Made by a program: the position numbers and the translations under genes. From Leptasterias polaris (lineage: Eukaryota; Echinodermata; Asteroidea; Forcipulatida; Asteriidae), in the NCBI GenBank assembly GCA_037783415.1, contig JAZGTN010000179.1:784001-848000 (forward strand): a stretch of 64,000 bases of DNA, given 5' to 3'. Below the pieces are notes generated by a model. That model was not told the origin of the DNA and did no database searches. It was given only the letters and a program-made list of their open reading frames with translations. Of the stretch, positions 44,346 to 56,233 are shown one piece after another. Numbering within the stretch: the stretch's first letter is position 1; each line of letters begins with the position of its first letter.

Positions 44346-44437
44346 AGTAGAAGTAGTGGAGTGCCATAGCCACCATAGCACATCTTCAGGGCAGGGGTCA
44401 CACCTGCAGTACCTGTCCCAAATATTGTCAGACATTC
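44346..44437 (-). CDS. RAD1: RAD1 exon 3
   Basis: The exon has 92 bp, acceptor CTCAACAG and donor GTAAGAT, ending in phase 2. It reads ECLTIFGTGTAGVTPALKMC, then YGGYGTPLLL, matching vertebrate RAD1 (CLSIFGSSPM...ALRMCYQGYGYPLML). No frame damage. Confidence 0.93.
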
Positions 44438-45569
44438 CTGTTGAGAATTAAACAAAAATATAAAATTAGTACACACAAATTTGAAGAAAAGTGCAACAGA
44501 TCATCAAACTAATAACATCATACCTGCCTATATTGAAACCTCAGAAATAGGAACACCAGGGGTCGATTTCACAAAGCACTAAGATTCATCTTAAAATCAG
44601 TTGTCACTATTACCATAGTGATTTGTATTGTAACATCACTCTTTCACTCTTTGCTAAGCAACTACGATGGATTTGCACTTAAGATCTTAACTCTTCGAGC
44701 CCAGTTTTATGAGTTCACAGATCGCGACGCAAGAAGTCGTGCAAGTAAAGCGTATTATATGTAGACATACAAAGTATAAGTATTTAAAACAATGTCCAAA
44801 AATGATTGCATGTCATAAGAAAATCACGACCGTCACAAGCAAATGGCACCCTGTTTTACCAGAACCTTTTGAATTTTGAATAGGAATGTTCTGATTTTTT
44901 GTGGCCTGTAATCTCAAAAATCTGGACAATTCCACTTAAATCTGAACAGTTGGCAGGTATGTAACATGTACAAAGGAACACTTTTGGAGGTCATCAGGGC
45001 TTGAATTTGGAGACAAAATTCACAAGACCGCAGGGCTTGTAGCTCGGAATTGTTACTGGACCGGAATTTTTTTCACAAGACCAGATTCAAAATGACAACA
45101 CAGTTTTAACATAAACTGTACTGTTGTTGTTGTTGTTGTTGTAGTTGTTGTTTAGAGAAGAACAGCTTGAAAGCATAAGTTTGTCTTAAATGGGTTTCAA
45201 GTAGACTTTGGTACTCAACATAATTTAAAGATATGTATCAGACTCAAAATCTTGTTTCAAGAGCATAATTTTTGTTAATGAAGTTTGAAAATCATAAGAT
45301 TACCGGACTTGTCCAGTTGTGAGTTTACTGGCCCGACACTAAAATCACTGGCCTCAGGCCTGCGGTCCAGTGTAAAAATCGAGCCCTGGAGCGATCACAA
45401 GGTGACAGCAGACTTACAAGGTAAATCCATTGCTCTTAAAAATAAACACATACTCAGAACAGTGGACACAATGACAATTCTGTTGGTGGTAAGCCAGGGC
45501 CAGGAATACAATTGAATGATAGGCTTACGTGCCTAAAACCTTGAAAGACTTCTGAGTTTATTTTCTTAC
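44438..45569. other. RAD1 intron 2
   Basis: AT-rich, with a GTT microsatellite at 45123-45143 and no further exon. Short blocks repeat the phrase CTTGTCCAGTTGTGAG-like near 45300. No mobile element ends were delimited. Confidence 0.6.
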
Positions 45570-45725
45570 CAGCAAGATGGTGAGGTTGACCATAAATGTT
45601 GCCGACTGCTCCTTGATGACATAGTCCTGGAAGACACCAGCTTGGATGAAAGCGTTTGCCTGGACACTCTTGGAATCTTCAACAGTGACTTTCAGACCAT
45701 TCTCACTGGCAAAGATTGTTGCTAA
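45570..45725 (-). CDS. RAD1: RAD1 exon 2
   Basis: The exon has 52 codons, phase 0 at both ends, acceptor TGTAAACAG and donor GTAAGA. It reads LATIFASENGLKVTVEDSKS, then VQANAFIQAGVFQDYVIKEQ, then SATFMVNLTILL. The match to vertebrate RAD1 (ATKNGIKVTVENAKCVQANAFIQAGIFQEF) is very close. RAD1 is a ring subunit of the RAD9-RAD1-HUS1 clamp, loaded at damaged DNA to activate ATR signalling. Confidence 0.97.
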
Positions 45726-45795
45726 CTGTTTACAAAAAAATCAACTAAAGTATTGGTGGGATTCATTTACCTCTGAGTGTGTGAAAGCTCGGAAG

Positions 45796-46352
45796 CAGGT
45801 CTGATATTGCCTCCGCTGCCCCATGTCATTGACTTGGTGCCCCTTGTTCCGATAAAAATTTACATTCGTTCAACCTAAATCATAATTATCGTAACCTCCA
45901 TTCGGAAACCTGTGATTTATTCTCTGGTTTAGGAAACATACTACGTATTCAAAGCATAACAAAGGAAGTGATAACAATCCCGCTATATAAAGCCCCTCTC
46001 AGCACCAGTCATGCCAGTTCCCTCAGTGTTAAAAAAGGCAAAGAAAAAACTGTACGTGCCCTTTGCACTGGCCCACCGAGAAAGATCCAGGGTGGGTTCG
46101 CTTGCGAAATCTGCAAATATACATGTAGAGGCAAGTCAAAAGGTTGCCACAAGCGCTAACATTGGGAGGGTAACATGTGATCTGTCATTACGGTAATACT
46201 AATAGTAAGAGGCCTATATTTGGCAGAATCCCTTGGAATCAACCGTTGTTTCTCTACTTCCATTACTGGAATTTACTTTTGTAGAGGTGCCCTTTACTAA
46301 GGAGAAAATGTCTTGGTGCCCTTGCCCTTTTAATAATGAAGCATTAGGCCTG
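45796..46352. mobile_element. Element with CAGGTCTGAT / ATTAGGCCTG ends
   Basis: The left end CAGGTCTGATATTGCCTCC and the right end AAGCATTAGGCCTGC are roughly inverted. The words TTGGTGCCCCTTG and AGGTGCCCTTTACTAAGGAG recur as in 5928-6090. It lies in RAD1 intron 1. Confidence 0.5.
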
Positions 46353-46929
46353 CTAAAGTCACACAGGTAACCGACAACATCCGGGCCCTAGTTAGTTAGT
46401 AGTTGCAATGATCGTAACCCCCGTTGTTTGATCACCCAAGTTTGGCACCCAAGTTTTTAACTTAAGATAAAACTTTGAATGAACATACAAAACCAAGTGG
46501 CAGCCAGATACAGTAACTCTCCTTACTTCCACCTTAATCTTAACCTACTCCTAGAACTACATCATACATGTATGAGGTTTGTTCCGACATTGTCTCCAAA
46601 GCGGAATGAACATCATAGTTCTAGGAGTATTCTTTACCCTTAACCACCACCCCCTCTAGACCAAGTAACTGGGGCGCTGAAATGCGACCGAAGATGCACA
46701 CATTTCAAAAAAAGGAGTACCGTGCCCCAGTTACTGGGTCTACTCCCCCTCCTACTCCCCCTTCCCAGGCCAGGCGATGCATATTTGACCTTTGAATTTC
46801 AAGGGTTGAAAACAAAGAGGGCTAACATATAATTATATGTCACTTGCAATAACCATCCTCGATTCTTTCCAACAGTTGTAAGCCCAAGGAGACATGACCC
46901 ATGACTATTAAGACTAGTTGTCATACACC

Positions 46930-47090
46930 TTATTGCGAATACTGCCTGAATGATTTCGCACAATGGTCGAAAGGCATTGTGAGAAGGAAAAGGGAACACT
47001 GTCTGCACCTTTTTCCCATTTCCACACTGCCTTTCGGTCATTCAGCAAAATAAACCACTGACCCACTGAACCAAGCAGTATTCGCAATAA
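46930..47090. mobile_element. Possible small MITE with 16-bp perfect inverted ends
   Basis: TTATTGCGAATACTGC at 46930-46945 and its exact reverse complement at 47075-47090. The interior has no coding. No target duplication seen. It lies in RAD1 intron 1. Confidence 0.55.
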
Positions 47091-47260
47091 CTTTGTCTGT
47101 CAAGAGCTAAATACAAATTACCATATCGCAGCTAACTTACTAACCAACCATACCCCAAACCCACATTTACCACTGACTGGGCCTTGCCATGGTCATGGAC
47201 TTGCTATTATTAAGGCATGCTCAGTCAGTGGTCCTACCTCCTACAACTTTCTTTCTAACA

Positions 47261-47281
47261 CCCCCCCCCCCCCCCCCCCCA
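47261..47281. repeat. C homopolymer
   Basis: About 20 C in a row in RAD1 intron 1; length probably unstable. Confidence 0.9.
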
Positions 47282-47674
47282 CAGAACCCCCACCCCCCAG
47301 ACAAAGGTGAATGGGGCTAGCAGCAACCACTATAGCCTGCCCGTCCGTGGACGTGTCCAACAAAATGAGGACAAAAGTCCCCCAAAAGTTCAAATACTCC
47401 AAGTCCAACACACTCTCCCCTTTCTTGTACTACTACTAGGCCTAGTACTAGTTGCACAGAAGTAACCCCAGCCCGCGAATAATTCCCGATGGCCGATGCC
47501 GCCAACCCATCCAAGGAAGGTAGTTTTCTAATTCATTTCTCGTTCTACTGAGTGATAGTAGGCCTAGTGACTAGTGATAGTGATACAGTCACAGTGACTC
47601 GTGAGTGTCCTGAAATGATCATTATTGCATGAGAGGGAAAACCGAAAAGTAACTCCTCCTCCTGTCCCCCCTAC

Positions 47675-47793
47675 CTCTTTATCCTTGAAGTGTACGGCTT
47701 TCAGAGAACGTGAGATACATTCCTGGCATTATCTACCTTGGCCACCAGAATAAATTGTGAGTCTTCCTCGCTTTGTTGTGTTGACAGAGTCAT
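47675..47793 (-). CDS. RAD1: RAD1 exon 1, with 2-nt frameshift
   Basis: The start is the ATG at 47793. The frame reads MTLSTQQSEEDSQFILVAKV, then DNARNVSHVL, and meets TGA. If the CTCTG at about 47701-47705 were CTG, it would continue KAVHFKDKE to a GTAGGG donor and join exon 2 in phase. This fits vertebrate RAD1 (DNVRNLSTILKAIHF). The extra CT is either a real lesion, a polymorphism or a sequence error. The exon length (119 = 117 + 2) agrees with a 2-nt insertion. Confidence 0.9.
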
Positions 47794-47884
47794 TATCGTT
47801 CACTCTTGAAAGTGTCAAGTCAATGCCTTTCAGCTCTCGGTGAATGTTTTGGAGAAATAGGAACGAAGATCTTTTGACATGACA

Positions 47885-47960
47885 CCGGCCATTTTATCTT
47901 TAAAAACAAACGCACTCTGCATGCTCCAGCTCTGCCGCCCCCTTGCGCCCACTGATTGAT
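47885..47960 (-). promoter_or_regulatory. Probable RAD1 promoter / 5' end
   Basis: On the minus strand AAAATGGCCGG at about 47897-47886 resembles a YY1 site, which often sits at the start of housekeeping genes. It is about 95 bp upstream of the ATG. GC-rich DNA follows to 47960. The satellite array begins only ~60 bp further upstream. Confidence 0.35.
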
Positions 47961-48339
47961 ATGATCTCAGTCTGTGAGCTAAAAATAGCCCGGATGGTAT
48001 TATTCAGCACTGCCACCTCTCTATATGCATGTGTACAAGTCCAGCCCCAACAATGAAACCGCAGTCACATGCATACAGTCACCAATTATTTTAAAATACT
48101 AGAGAGGGTTACAATCATCGCAACTAATTCTGATACAGTGTTTTGGGTTTCTTTTTTTGCAATTGTTTCTTCAATAAAATGTTTTTTGCAGTATTTCATG
48201 TAACTTTTATTGCGTAGTTGCATCAACAAATGACAAAAATGAAAATAATAAACAATAAATAAATAAATAAAATAACCAAAAAAAGCGTCACAGTAAAATC
48301 TCATACCTTATATTATATTTAAAAAAAGATTAAAAAGTT

Positions 48340-48650
48340 ACGTTGCTGGTAGTGTCAGGCGTTCACGCGCTGGAGAGGTTTAGATAGCGCACACTACGCC
48401 CCTCTTCTGCAGCAACGATTAGTTCCCTTATTTTGTGGCAAATTGACCCAGCAGCATATCCTCCCCTGTCTCCCCTGCCTAGCCACTAGGGCCCTGACCA
48501 CTTTAGGGGAGGAAGCAAGGCAGATCCCAATCACACTGTTGCCACAGACAGCAAAAGGCCTTGAACCTATATTAGTGCAGACGGCATTCGAACCCGGATC
48601 GCGTGGTCCAAGTGTTGAGACAGTCCCAGCACCTTATCCCACTGCGCTAG
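48340..48650 (-). mobile_element. tRNA-derived SINE inside the array unit (unit 1 copy)
   Basis: On the minus strand the head has A box TAGCGCAGTGGG (48650-48639) and B box GGTTCGAATGCC (about 48594-48583) at tRNA spacing. A ~250-bp body follows. The same piece is present once per unit. The 3' border is uncertain. Confidence 0.65.
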
Positions 48651-49051
48651 TAATTGTTGGTACTTTTACCCGTGAGTTTACAATGTATAGCCATACGAGT
48701 GCACCCAACCAGACTGGGAGAAAACAACAGACGGCAACATGTATCTATACTGAATGGAGACTCAAAAATTAACAAAATGAAAAAGGAAGAAGAAATATAT
48801 AAGCAAATCAATGAAATAAACAATTCAATAAATGAAGCAAACCAAAAACAAAAAAGATTAATCTTAAAAGTTGAGACCCCCCCCCCAAAAAAAATGTTTA
48901 AATAAATAAAATAAAAAATAATAAATAAAAAACACACCCAATAAACGGTATAATTATTTTGAATTAGAACGTTTTGGGGGTCATGCTATTAATAGATTGC
49001 GTAAATATAAGAATCTATCACAACCTGGGGGTTCTGTGCTTCAACTTTTGA

Positions 49052-49787
49052 GGAGACTTGATCAATTTAGGCGTTAAAGTTGGCCCTATTTGACCGGGGA
49101 AGTGGAGAAGTGCTTCACGAAAACTGGCAGCAAGTCGGTTTAGGGAAAATTTCATTTTCTGGTGTGTTTTTTTCTGGGGTCGCTAGAAAAAATTCCAAAC
49201 GGCTGACCTGCCAAAAATTGAAAAGAATTCTGAAGTTAATAGTTGTCCGGAGACTTACACGATTTTTAGCATTGGTTCCTATGGGAGTTTATTTAGTGGG
49301 GAGTCCAAGGCCCGTCTAGTTTGTTTCCTTCCAAGTGAAAACACCTCAACGCCGGTGAAGGTTTCCCTACGTCCGGGCATCAATCTTGAAAAATTTCCCT
49401 ACCCAAAAAATTAATAAATAAAAATTATATATTAATTGCAACGGAAAAGAAAATTAAATGCTACGCGGCAATTAAACCAACAAATTATGTTGCATTATTC
49501 TGATTTGTGTTTTTCGTACAGATGAAAAAAATAAAAAATACGGCTTGGGTAAACAATGTAAAAATTACGGGGTGACATGTCATGCTTATAAAGCGCCGCG
49601 AGTCCGGTTTCACGGACTGACCGGCTGATATCTAGTTCCCATCATGGTGTGGCGACCGAGTCACAGCATTTCCTTTCCTGTCTTGAGCACCCAACTAAAT
49701 GCACTCCCACTTGCCCACTTCTCCAGCAGAGTCCATTTGCCAAGTAAAATAGGGCCAACTTTAAAAGCCTAAATTTATCAAGTCTCC
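49052..49787. mobile_element. Non-autonomous DNA element in the unit, 736 bp (unit 1 copy)
   Basis: Ends are inverted repeats of about 38 bp: GGAGACTTGATCAATTTAGG then AAAGTTGGCCCTATTT on the left; AAATAGGGCCAACTTT then CCTAAATTTATCAAGTCTCC on the right. Inside are only short frames, including one of 79 codons repeated in each unit. It occupies the right third of each unit, up to the junction. Confidence 0.75.
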
Positions 49788-49801
49788 CCTGCACTGCGTG
49801 G

Positions 49802-51948
49802 CTCTATATGCATGTGTACAAGTCCAGCCCCAACAATGAAACCGCAGTCACATGCATACAGTCACCAATTATTTTAAAATACTAGAGAGGGTTACGATCA
49901 TCGCAACTAATAAGCCATTTGCGAGTTACATTTGAATAATGTCTGGTACAATGACTTGTTTAGTCACAAGTTACCGCTTAAATTTGAATTCCTCAGACTA
50001 TCGAGACAGTTGCTATGTCACATGATTAGGGGCAAGCTTTTGCTTAGTTACGTAAGAGACGGTGAACACCCATACACAATTCTGAATGGATGTGTATGAC
50101 ACAATGGTACCAGGGTTTGCTCATCTGGAGGTTGCTATACAAAAGCTTGCCCCGAACCATGTGACATAGCAACTGTCTCGATAGTCTGAGGAATTCAAAT
50201 TTAAGCGGTAACTTGTGACTAAACTAGTCATTGTACCAGACATTATTCAAATTTAACTCGCAAATGGCTTATTCTGATACAGTGTTTTGGGTTTCTTTTT
50301 TTGCAATTGTTTCTTCAATAAAATGTTTTTTGCAGTATTTCATGTAACTTTTATTGCGTAGTTGCATCAACAAATGACAAAAATGAAAATAATAAACAAT
50401 AAATAAATAAATAAAATAACCAAAAAAAGCGTCACAGTAAAATCTCATACCTTATATTATATTTAAAAAAAGATTAAAAAGTTACGTTGCTGGTAGTGTC
50501 AGGCGTTCACGCGCTGGAGAGGTTTAGATAGCGCACACTACGCCCCTCTTCTGCAGCAACGATTAGTTCCCTTATTTTGTGGCAAATTGACCCAGCAGCA
50601 TATCCTCCCCTGTCTCCCCTGCCTAGCCACTAGGGCCCTGACCACTTTAGGGGAGGAAGCAAGGCAGATCCCAATCACACTGTTGCCACAGACAGCAAAA
50701 GGCCTTGAACCTATATTAGTGCAGACGGCATTCGAACCCGGATCGCGTGGTCCAAGTGTTGAGACAGTCCCAGCACCTTATCCCACTGCGCTAGTAAGGT
50801 GTTGGTACTTTTACCCGTGAGTTTACAATGTATAGCCATACGAGTGCACCCAACCAGACTGGGAGAAAACAACAGACGGCAACATGTATCTATACTGAAT
50901 GGAGACTCAAAAATTAACAAAATGAAAAAGGAAGAAGAAATATATAAGCAAATCAATGAAATAAACAATTCAATAAATGAAGCAAACCAAAAACAAAAAA
51001 GATTAATCTTAAAAGTTGAGACCCCCCCCCAAAAATTTTTTTTTTTAAATAAATAAAATAAAAAATAATAAATAAAAAAAACACCCAATAAACGGTATAA
51101 TTATTTTGAATTAGAACGTTTTGGGGGTCATGCTATTAATAGATTGCGTAAATATAAGAATCTATCACAACCTGGGGGTTCTGTGCTTCAACTTTTGAGG
51201 AGACTTGATCAATTTAGGCGTTAAAGTTGGCCCTATTTGACCGGGGAAGTGGAGAAGTGCTTCACGAAAACTGGCAGCAAGTCGGTTTAGGGAAAATTTC
51301 ATTTTCTGGTGTGTTTTTTTCTGGGGTCGCTAGAAAAAATTCCAAACGGCTGACCTGCCAAAAATTGAAAAGAATTCTGAAGTTAATAGTTGTCCGGAGA
51401 CTTACACGATTTTTAGCATTGGTTCCTATGGGAGTTTATTTAGTGGGGAGTCCAAGGCCCGTCTAGTTTGTTTCCTTCCAAGTGAAAACACCTCAACGCC
51501 GGTGAAGGTTTCCCTACGTCCGGGCATCAATCTTGAAAAATTTCCCTACCCAAAAAATTAATAAATAAAAATTATATATTAATTGCAACGGAAAAGAAAA
51601 TTAAATGCTACGCGGCAATTAAACCAACAAATTATGTTGCATTATTCTGATTTGTGTTTTTCGTACAGATGAAAAAAATAAAAAATACGGCTTGGGTAAA
51701 CAATGTAAAAATTACGGGGTGACATGTCATGCTTATAAAGCGCCGCGAGTCCGGTTTCACGGACTGACCGGCTGATATCTAGTTCCCATCATGGTGTGGC
51801 GACCGAGTCACAGCATTTCCTTTCCTGTCTTGAGCACCCAACTAAATGCACTCCCACTTGCCCACTTCTCCAGCAGAGTCCACTTGCCAAGTAAAATAGG
51901 GCCAACTTTAAAAGCCTAAATTTATCAAGTCTCCCCTGCACTGCGTGG
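49802..51948. repeat. Array unit 2 (2147 bp)
   Basis: The first unit with the MITE (49911-50271). It has a long T/A run near 51030-51055. Confidence 0.95.
49911..50271. mobile_element. MITE with ~132-bp inverted arms (unit 2 copy)
   Basis: The left arm from TAAGCCATTTGCGAG and the right arm ending CTCGCAAATGGCTTA are inverted copies of about 132 bp around a 97-bp centre. Small mismatches occur (for example GATTAGGGGCAAGC against GCTTGCCCCGAACC). It would fold into one large hairpin. No duplication of the target is visible against unit 1. The same element is in units 3-7 and, interrupted, in unit 8. Confidence 0.92.
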
Positions 51949-54089
51949 CTCTATATGCATGTGTACAAGTCCAGCCCCAACAATGAAACCGCAGTCACAT
52001 GCATACAGTCACCAATTATTTTAAAATACTAGAGAGGGTTACGATCATCGCAACTAATAAGCCATTTGCGAGTTACATTTGAATAATGTCTGGTACAATG
52101 ACTTGTTTAGTCACAAGTTACCGCTTAAATTTGAATTCCTCAGACTATCGAGACAGTTGCTATGTCACATGATTAGGGGCAAGCTTTTGCTTAGTTACGT
52201 AAGAGACGGTGAACACCCATACACAATTCTGAATGGATGTGTATGACACAATGGTACCAGGGTCTGCTCATCTGGAGGTTGCTATACAAAAGCTTGCCCC
52301 GAACCATGTGACATAGCAACTGTCTCGATAGTCTGAGGAATTCAAATTTAAGCGGTAACTTGTGACTAAACTAGTCATTGTACCAGACATTATTCAAATT
52401 TAACTCGCAAATGGCTTATTCTGATACAGTGTTTTGGGTTTCTTTTTTTGCAATTGTTTCTTCAATAAAATGTTTTTTGCAGTATTTCATGTAACTTTTA
52501 TTGCGTAGTTGCATCAACAAATGACAAAAATGAAAATAATAAACAATAAATAAATAAATAAAATAACCCAAAAAAGCGTCACAGTAAAATCTCATACCTT
52601 ATATTATATTTAAAAAAAGATTAAAAAGTTACGTTGCTGGTAGTGTCAGGCGTTCACGCGCTGGAGAGGTTTAGATAGCGCACACTACGCCCCTCTTCTG
52701 CAGCAACGATTAGTTCCCTTATTTTGTGGCAAATTGACCCAGCAGCATATCCTCCCCTGTCTCCCCTGCCTAGCCACTAGGGCCCTGACCACTTTAGGGG
52801 AGGAAGCAAGGCAGATCCCAATCACACTGTTGCCACAGACAGCAAAAGGCCTTGAACCTATATTAGTGCAGACGGCATTCGAACCCGGATCGCGTGGTCC
52901 AAGTGTTGAGACAGTCCCAGCACCTTATCCCACTGCGCTAGTAAGGTGTTGGTACTTTTACCCGTGAGTTTACAATGTATAGCCATACGAGTGCACCCAA
53001 CCAGACTGGGAGAAAACAACAGACGGCAACATGTATCTATACTGAATGGAGACTCAAAAATTAACAAAATGAAAAAGGAAGAAGAAATATATAAGCAACT
53101 CAATGAAATAAACAATTCAATAAATGAAGCAAACCAAAAACAAAAAAGATTAATCTTAAAAGTTGAGACCCCCCCCCAAAAAAAATTAAATAAATAAAAT
53201 AAAAAATAATAAATAAAAAAAACACCCAATAAACGGTATAATTATTTTGAATTAGAACGTTTTGGGGGTCATGCTATTAATAGATTGCGTAAATATAAGA
53301 ATCTATCACAACCTGGGGGTTCTGTGCTTCAACTTTTGAGGAGACTTGATCAATTTAGGCGTTAAAGTTGGCCCTATTTGACCGGGGAAGTGGAGAAGTG
53401 CTTCACGAAAACTGGCAGCAAGTCGGTTTAGGGAAAATTTCATTTTCTGGTGTGTTTTTTTCTGGGGTCGCTAGAAAAAATTCCAAACGGCTGACCTGCC
53501 AAAAATTGAAAAGAATTCTGAAGTTAATAGTTGTCCGGAGACTTACACGATTTTTAGCATTGGTTCCTATGGGAGTTTATTTAGTGGGGAGTCCAAGGCC
53601 CGTCTAGTTTGTTTCCTTCCAAGTGAAAACACCTCAACGCCGGTGAAGGATTCCCTACGTCCGGGCATCAATCTTGAAAAATTTCCCTACCCAAAAAATT
53701 AATAAATAAAAATTATATATTAATTGCAACGGAAAAGAAAATTAAATGCTACGCGGCAATTAAACCAACAAATTATGTTGCATTATTCTGATTTGTGTTT
53801 TTCGTACAGATGAAAAAAATAAAAAATACGGCTTGGGTAAACAATGTAAAAATTACGGGGTGACATGTCATGCTTATAAAGCGCCGCGAGTCCGGTTTCA
53901 CGGACTGACCGGCTGATATCTAGTTCCCATCATGGTGTGGCGACCGAGTCACAGCATTTCCTTTCCTGTCTTGAGCACCCAACTAAATGCACTCCCACTT
54001 GCCCACTTCTCCAGCAGAGTCCACTTGCCAAGTAAAATAGGGCCAACTTTAAAAGCCTAAATTTATCAAGTCTCCCCTGCACTGCGTGG
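51949..54089. repeat. Array unit 3 (2141 bp)
   Basis: Full unit. It has private changes GGGTCTGCTC and GAAGGATTCCC, and shares AATAACCCAAAAAAG with unit 5. Confidence 0.95.
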
Positions 54090-56233
54090 CTCTATATGCA
54101 TGTGTACAAGTCCAGCCCCAACAATGAAACCGCAGTCACATGCATACAGTCACCAATTATTTTAAAATACTAGAGAGGGTTACGATCATCGCAACTAATA
54201 AGCCATTTGCGAGTTACATTTGAATAATGTCTGGTACAATGACTTGTTTAGTCACAAGTTACCGCTTAAATTTGAATTCCTCAGACTATCGAGACAGTTG
54301 CTATGTCACATGATTAGGGGCAAGCTTTTGCTTAGTTACGTAAGAGACGGTGAACACCCATACACAATTCTGAATGGATGTGTATGACACAATGGTACCA
54401 GGGTTTGCTCATCTGGAGGTTGCTATACAAAAGCTTGCCCCGAACCATGTGACATAGCAACTGTCTCGATAGTCTGAGGAATTCAAATTTAAGCGGTAAC
54501 TTGTGACTAAACTAGTCATTGTACCAGACATTATTCAAATTTAACTCGCAAATGGCTTATTCTGATACAGTGTTTTGGGTTTCTTTTTTTGCAATTGTTT
54601 CTTCAATAAAATGTTTTTTGCAGTATTTCATGTAACTTTTATTGCGTAGTTGCATCAACAAATGACAAAAATGAAAATAATAAACAATAAATAAATAAAT
54701 AAAATAACCAAAAAAAGCGTCACAGTAAAATCTCATACCTTATATTATATTTAAAAAAAGATTAAAAAGTTACGTTGCTGGTAGTGTCAGGCGTTCACGC
54801 GCTGGAGAGGTTTAGATAGCGCACACTACGCCCCTCTTCTGCAGCAACGATAAGTTCCCTTATTTTGTGGCAAATTGACCCAGCAGCATATCCTCCCCTG
54901 TCTCCCCTGCCTAGCCACTAGGGCCCTGACCACTTTAGGGGAGGAAGCAAGGCAGATCCCAATCACACTGTTGCCACAGACAGCAAAAGGCCTTGAACCT
55001 ATATTAGTGCAGACGGCATTCGAACCCGGATCGCGTGGTCCAAGTGTTGAGACAGTCCCAGCACCTTATCCCACTGCGCTAGTAAGGTGTTGGTACTTTT
55101 ACCCGTGAGTTTACAATGTATAGCCATACGAGTGCACCAAACCAGACTGGGAGAAAACAACAGACGGCAACATGTATCTATACTGAATGGAGACTCAAAA
55201 ATTAACAAAATGAAAAAGGAAGAAGAAATATATAAGCAAATCAATGAAATAAACAATTCAATAAATGAAGCAAACCAAAAACAAAAAAGATTAATCTTAA
55301 AAGTTGAGACCCCCCCCCCCCAAAAAAAAATAAATAAATAAAATAAAAAATAATAAATAAAAAAAACACCCAATAAACGGTATAATTATTTTGAATTAGA
55401 ACGTTTTGGGGGTCATGCTATTAATAGATTGCGTAAATATAAGAATCTATCACAACCTGGGGGTTCTGTGCTTCAACTTTTGAGGAGACTTGATCAATTT
55501 AGGCGTTAAAGTTGGCCCTATTTGACCGGGGAAGTGGAGAAGTGCTTCACGAAAACTGGCAGCAAGTCGGTTTAGGGAAAATTTCATTTTCTGGTGTGTT
55601 TTTTTCTGGGGTCGCTAGAAAAAATTCCAAACGGCTGACCTGCCAAAAATTGAAAAGAATTCTGAAGTTAATAGTTGTCCGGAGACTTACACGATTTTTA
55701 GCATTGGTTCCTATGGGAGTTTATTTAGTGGGGAGTCCAAGGCCCGTCTAGTTTGTTTCCTTCCAAGTGAAAACACCTCAACGCCGGTGAAGGTTTCCCT
55801 ACGTCCGGGCATCAATCTTGAAAAATTTCCCTACCCAAAAAATTAATAAATAAAAATTATATATTAATTGCAACGGAAAAGAAAATTAAATGCTACGCGG
55901 CAATTAAACCAACAAATTATGTTGCATTATTCTGATTTGTGTTTTTCGTACAGATGAAAAAAATAAAAAATACGGCTTGGGTAAACAATGTAAAAATTAC
56001 GGGGTGACATGTCATGCTTATAAAGCGCCGCGAGTCCGGTTTCACGGACTGACCGGCTGATATCTAGTTCCCATCATGGTGTGGCGACCGAGTCACAGCA
56101 TTTCCTTTCCTGTCTTGAGCACCCAACTAAATGCACTCCCACTTGCCCACTTCTCCAGCAGAGTCCACTTGCCAAGTAAAATAGGGCCAACTTTAAAAGC
56201 CTAAATTTATCAAGTCTCCCCTGCACTGCGTGG
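54090..56233. repeat. Array unit 4 (2144 bp)
   Basis: Full unit. Private changes include AACGATAAGTTCCC and GTGCACCAAACCAG. Confidence 0.95.

Larger units (their letters stand above)
48019..49801. repeat. Array unit 1 (1783 bp), MITE-free
   Basis: It has all parts of the unit except the 361-bp MITE. At 48127/48128 CGCAACTAA joins TTCTGATACAG directly. 1783 + 361 = 2144, exactly the length of later units. It also differs in GTTACAATC (others GTTACGATC) and TAGTAATTG (others TAGTAAGGTG). Left neighbour is the unique RAD1 promoter region. Confidence 0.95.
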
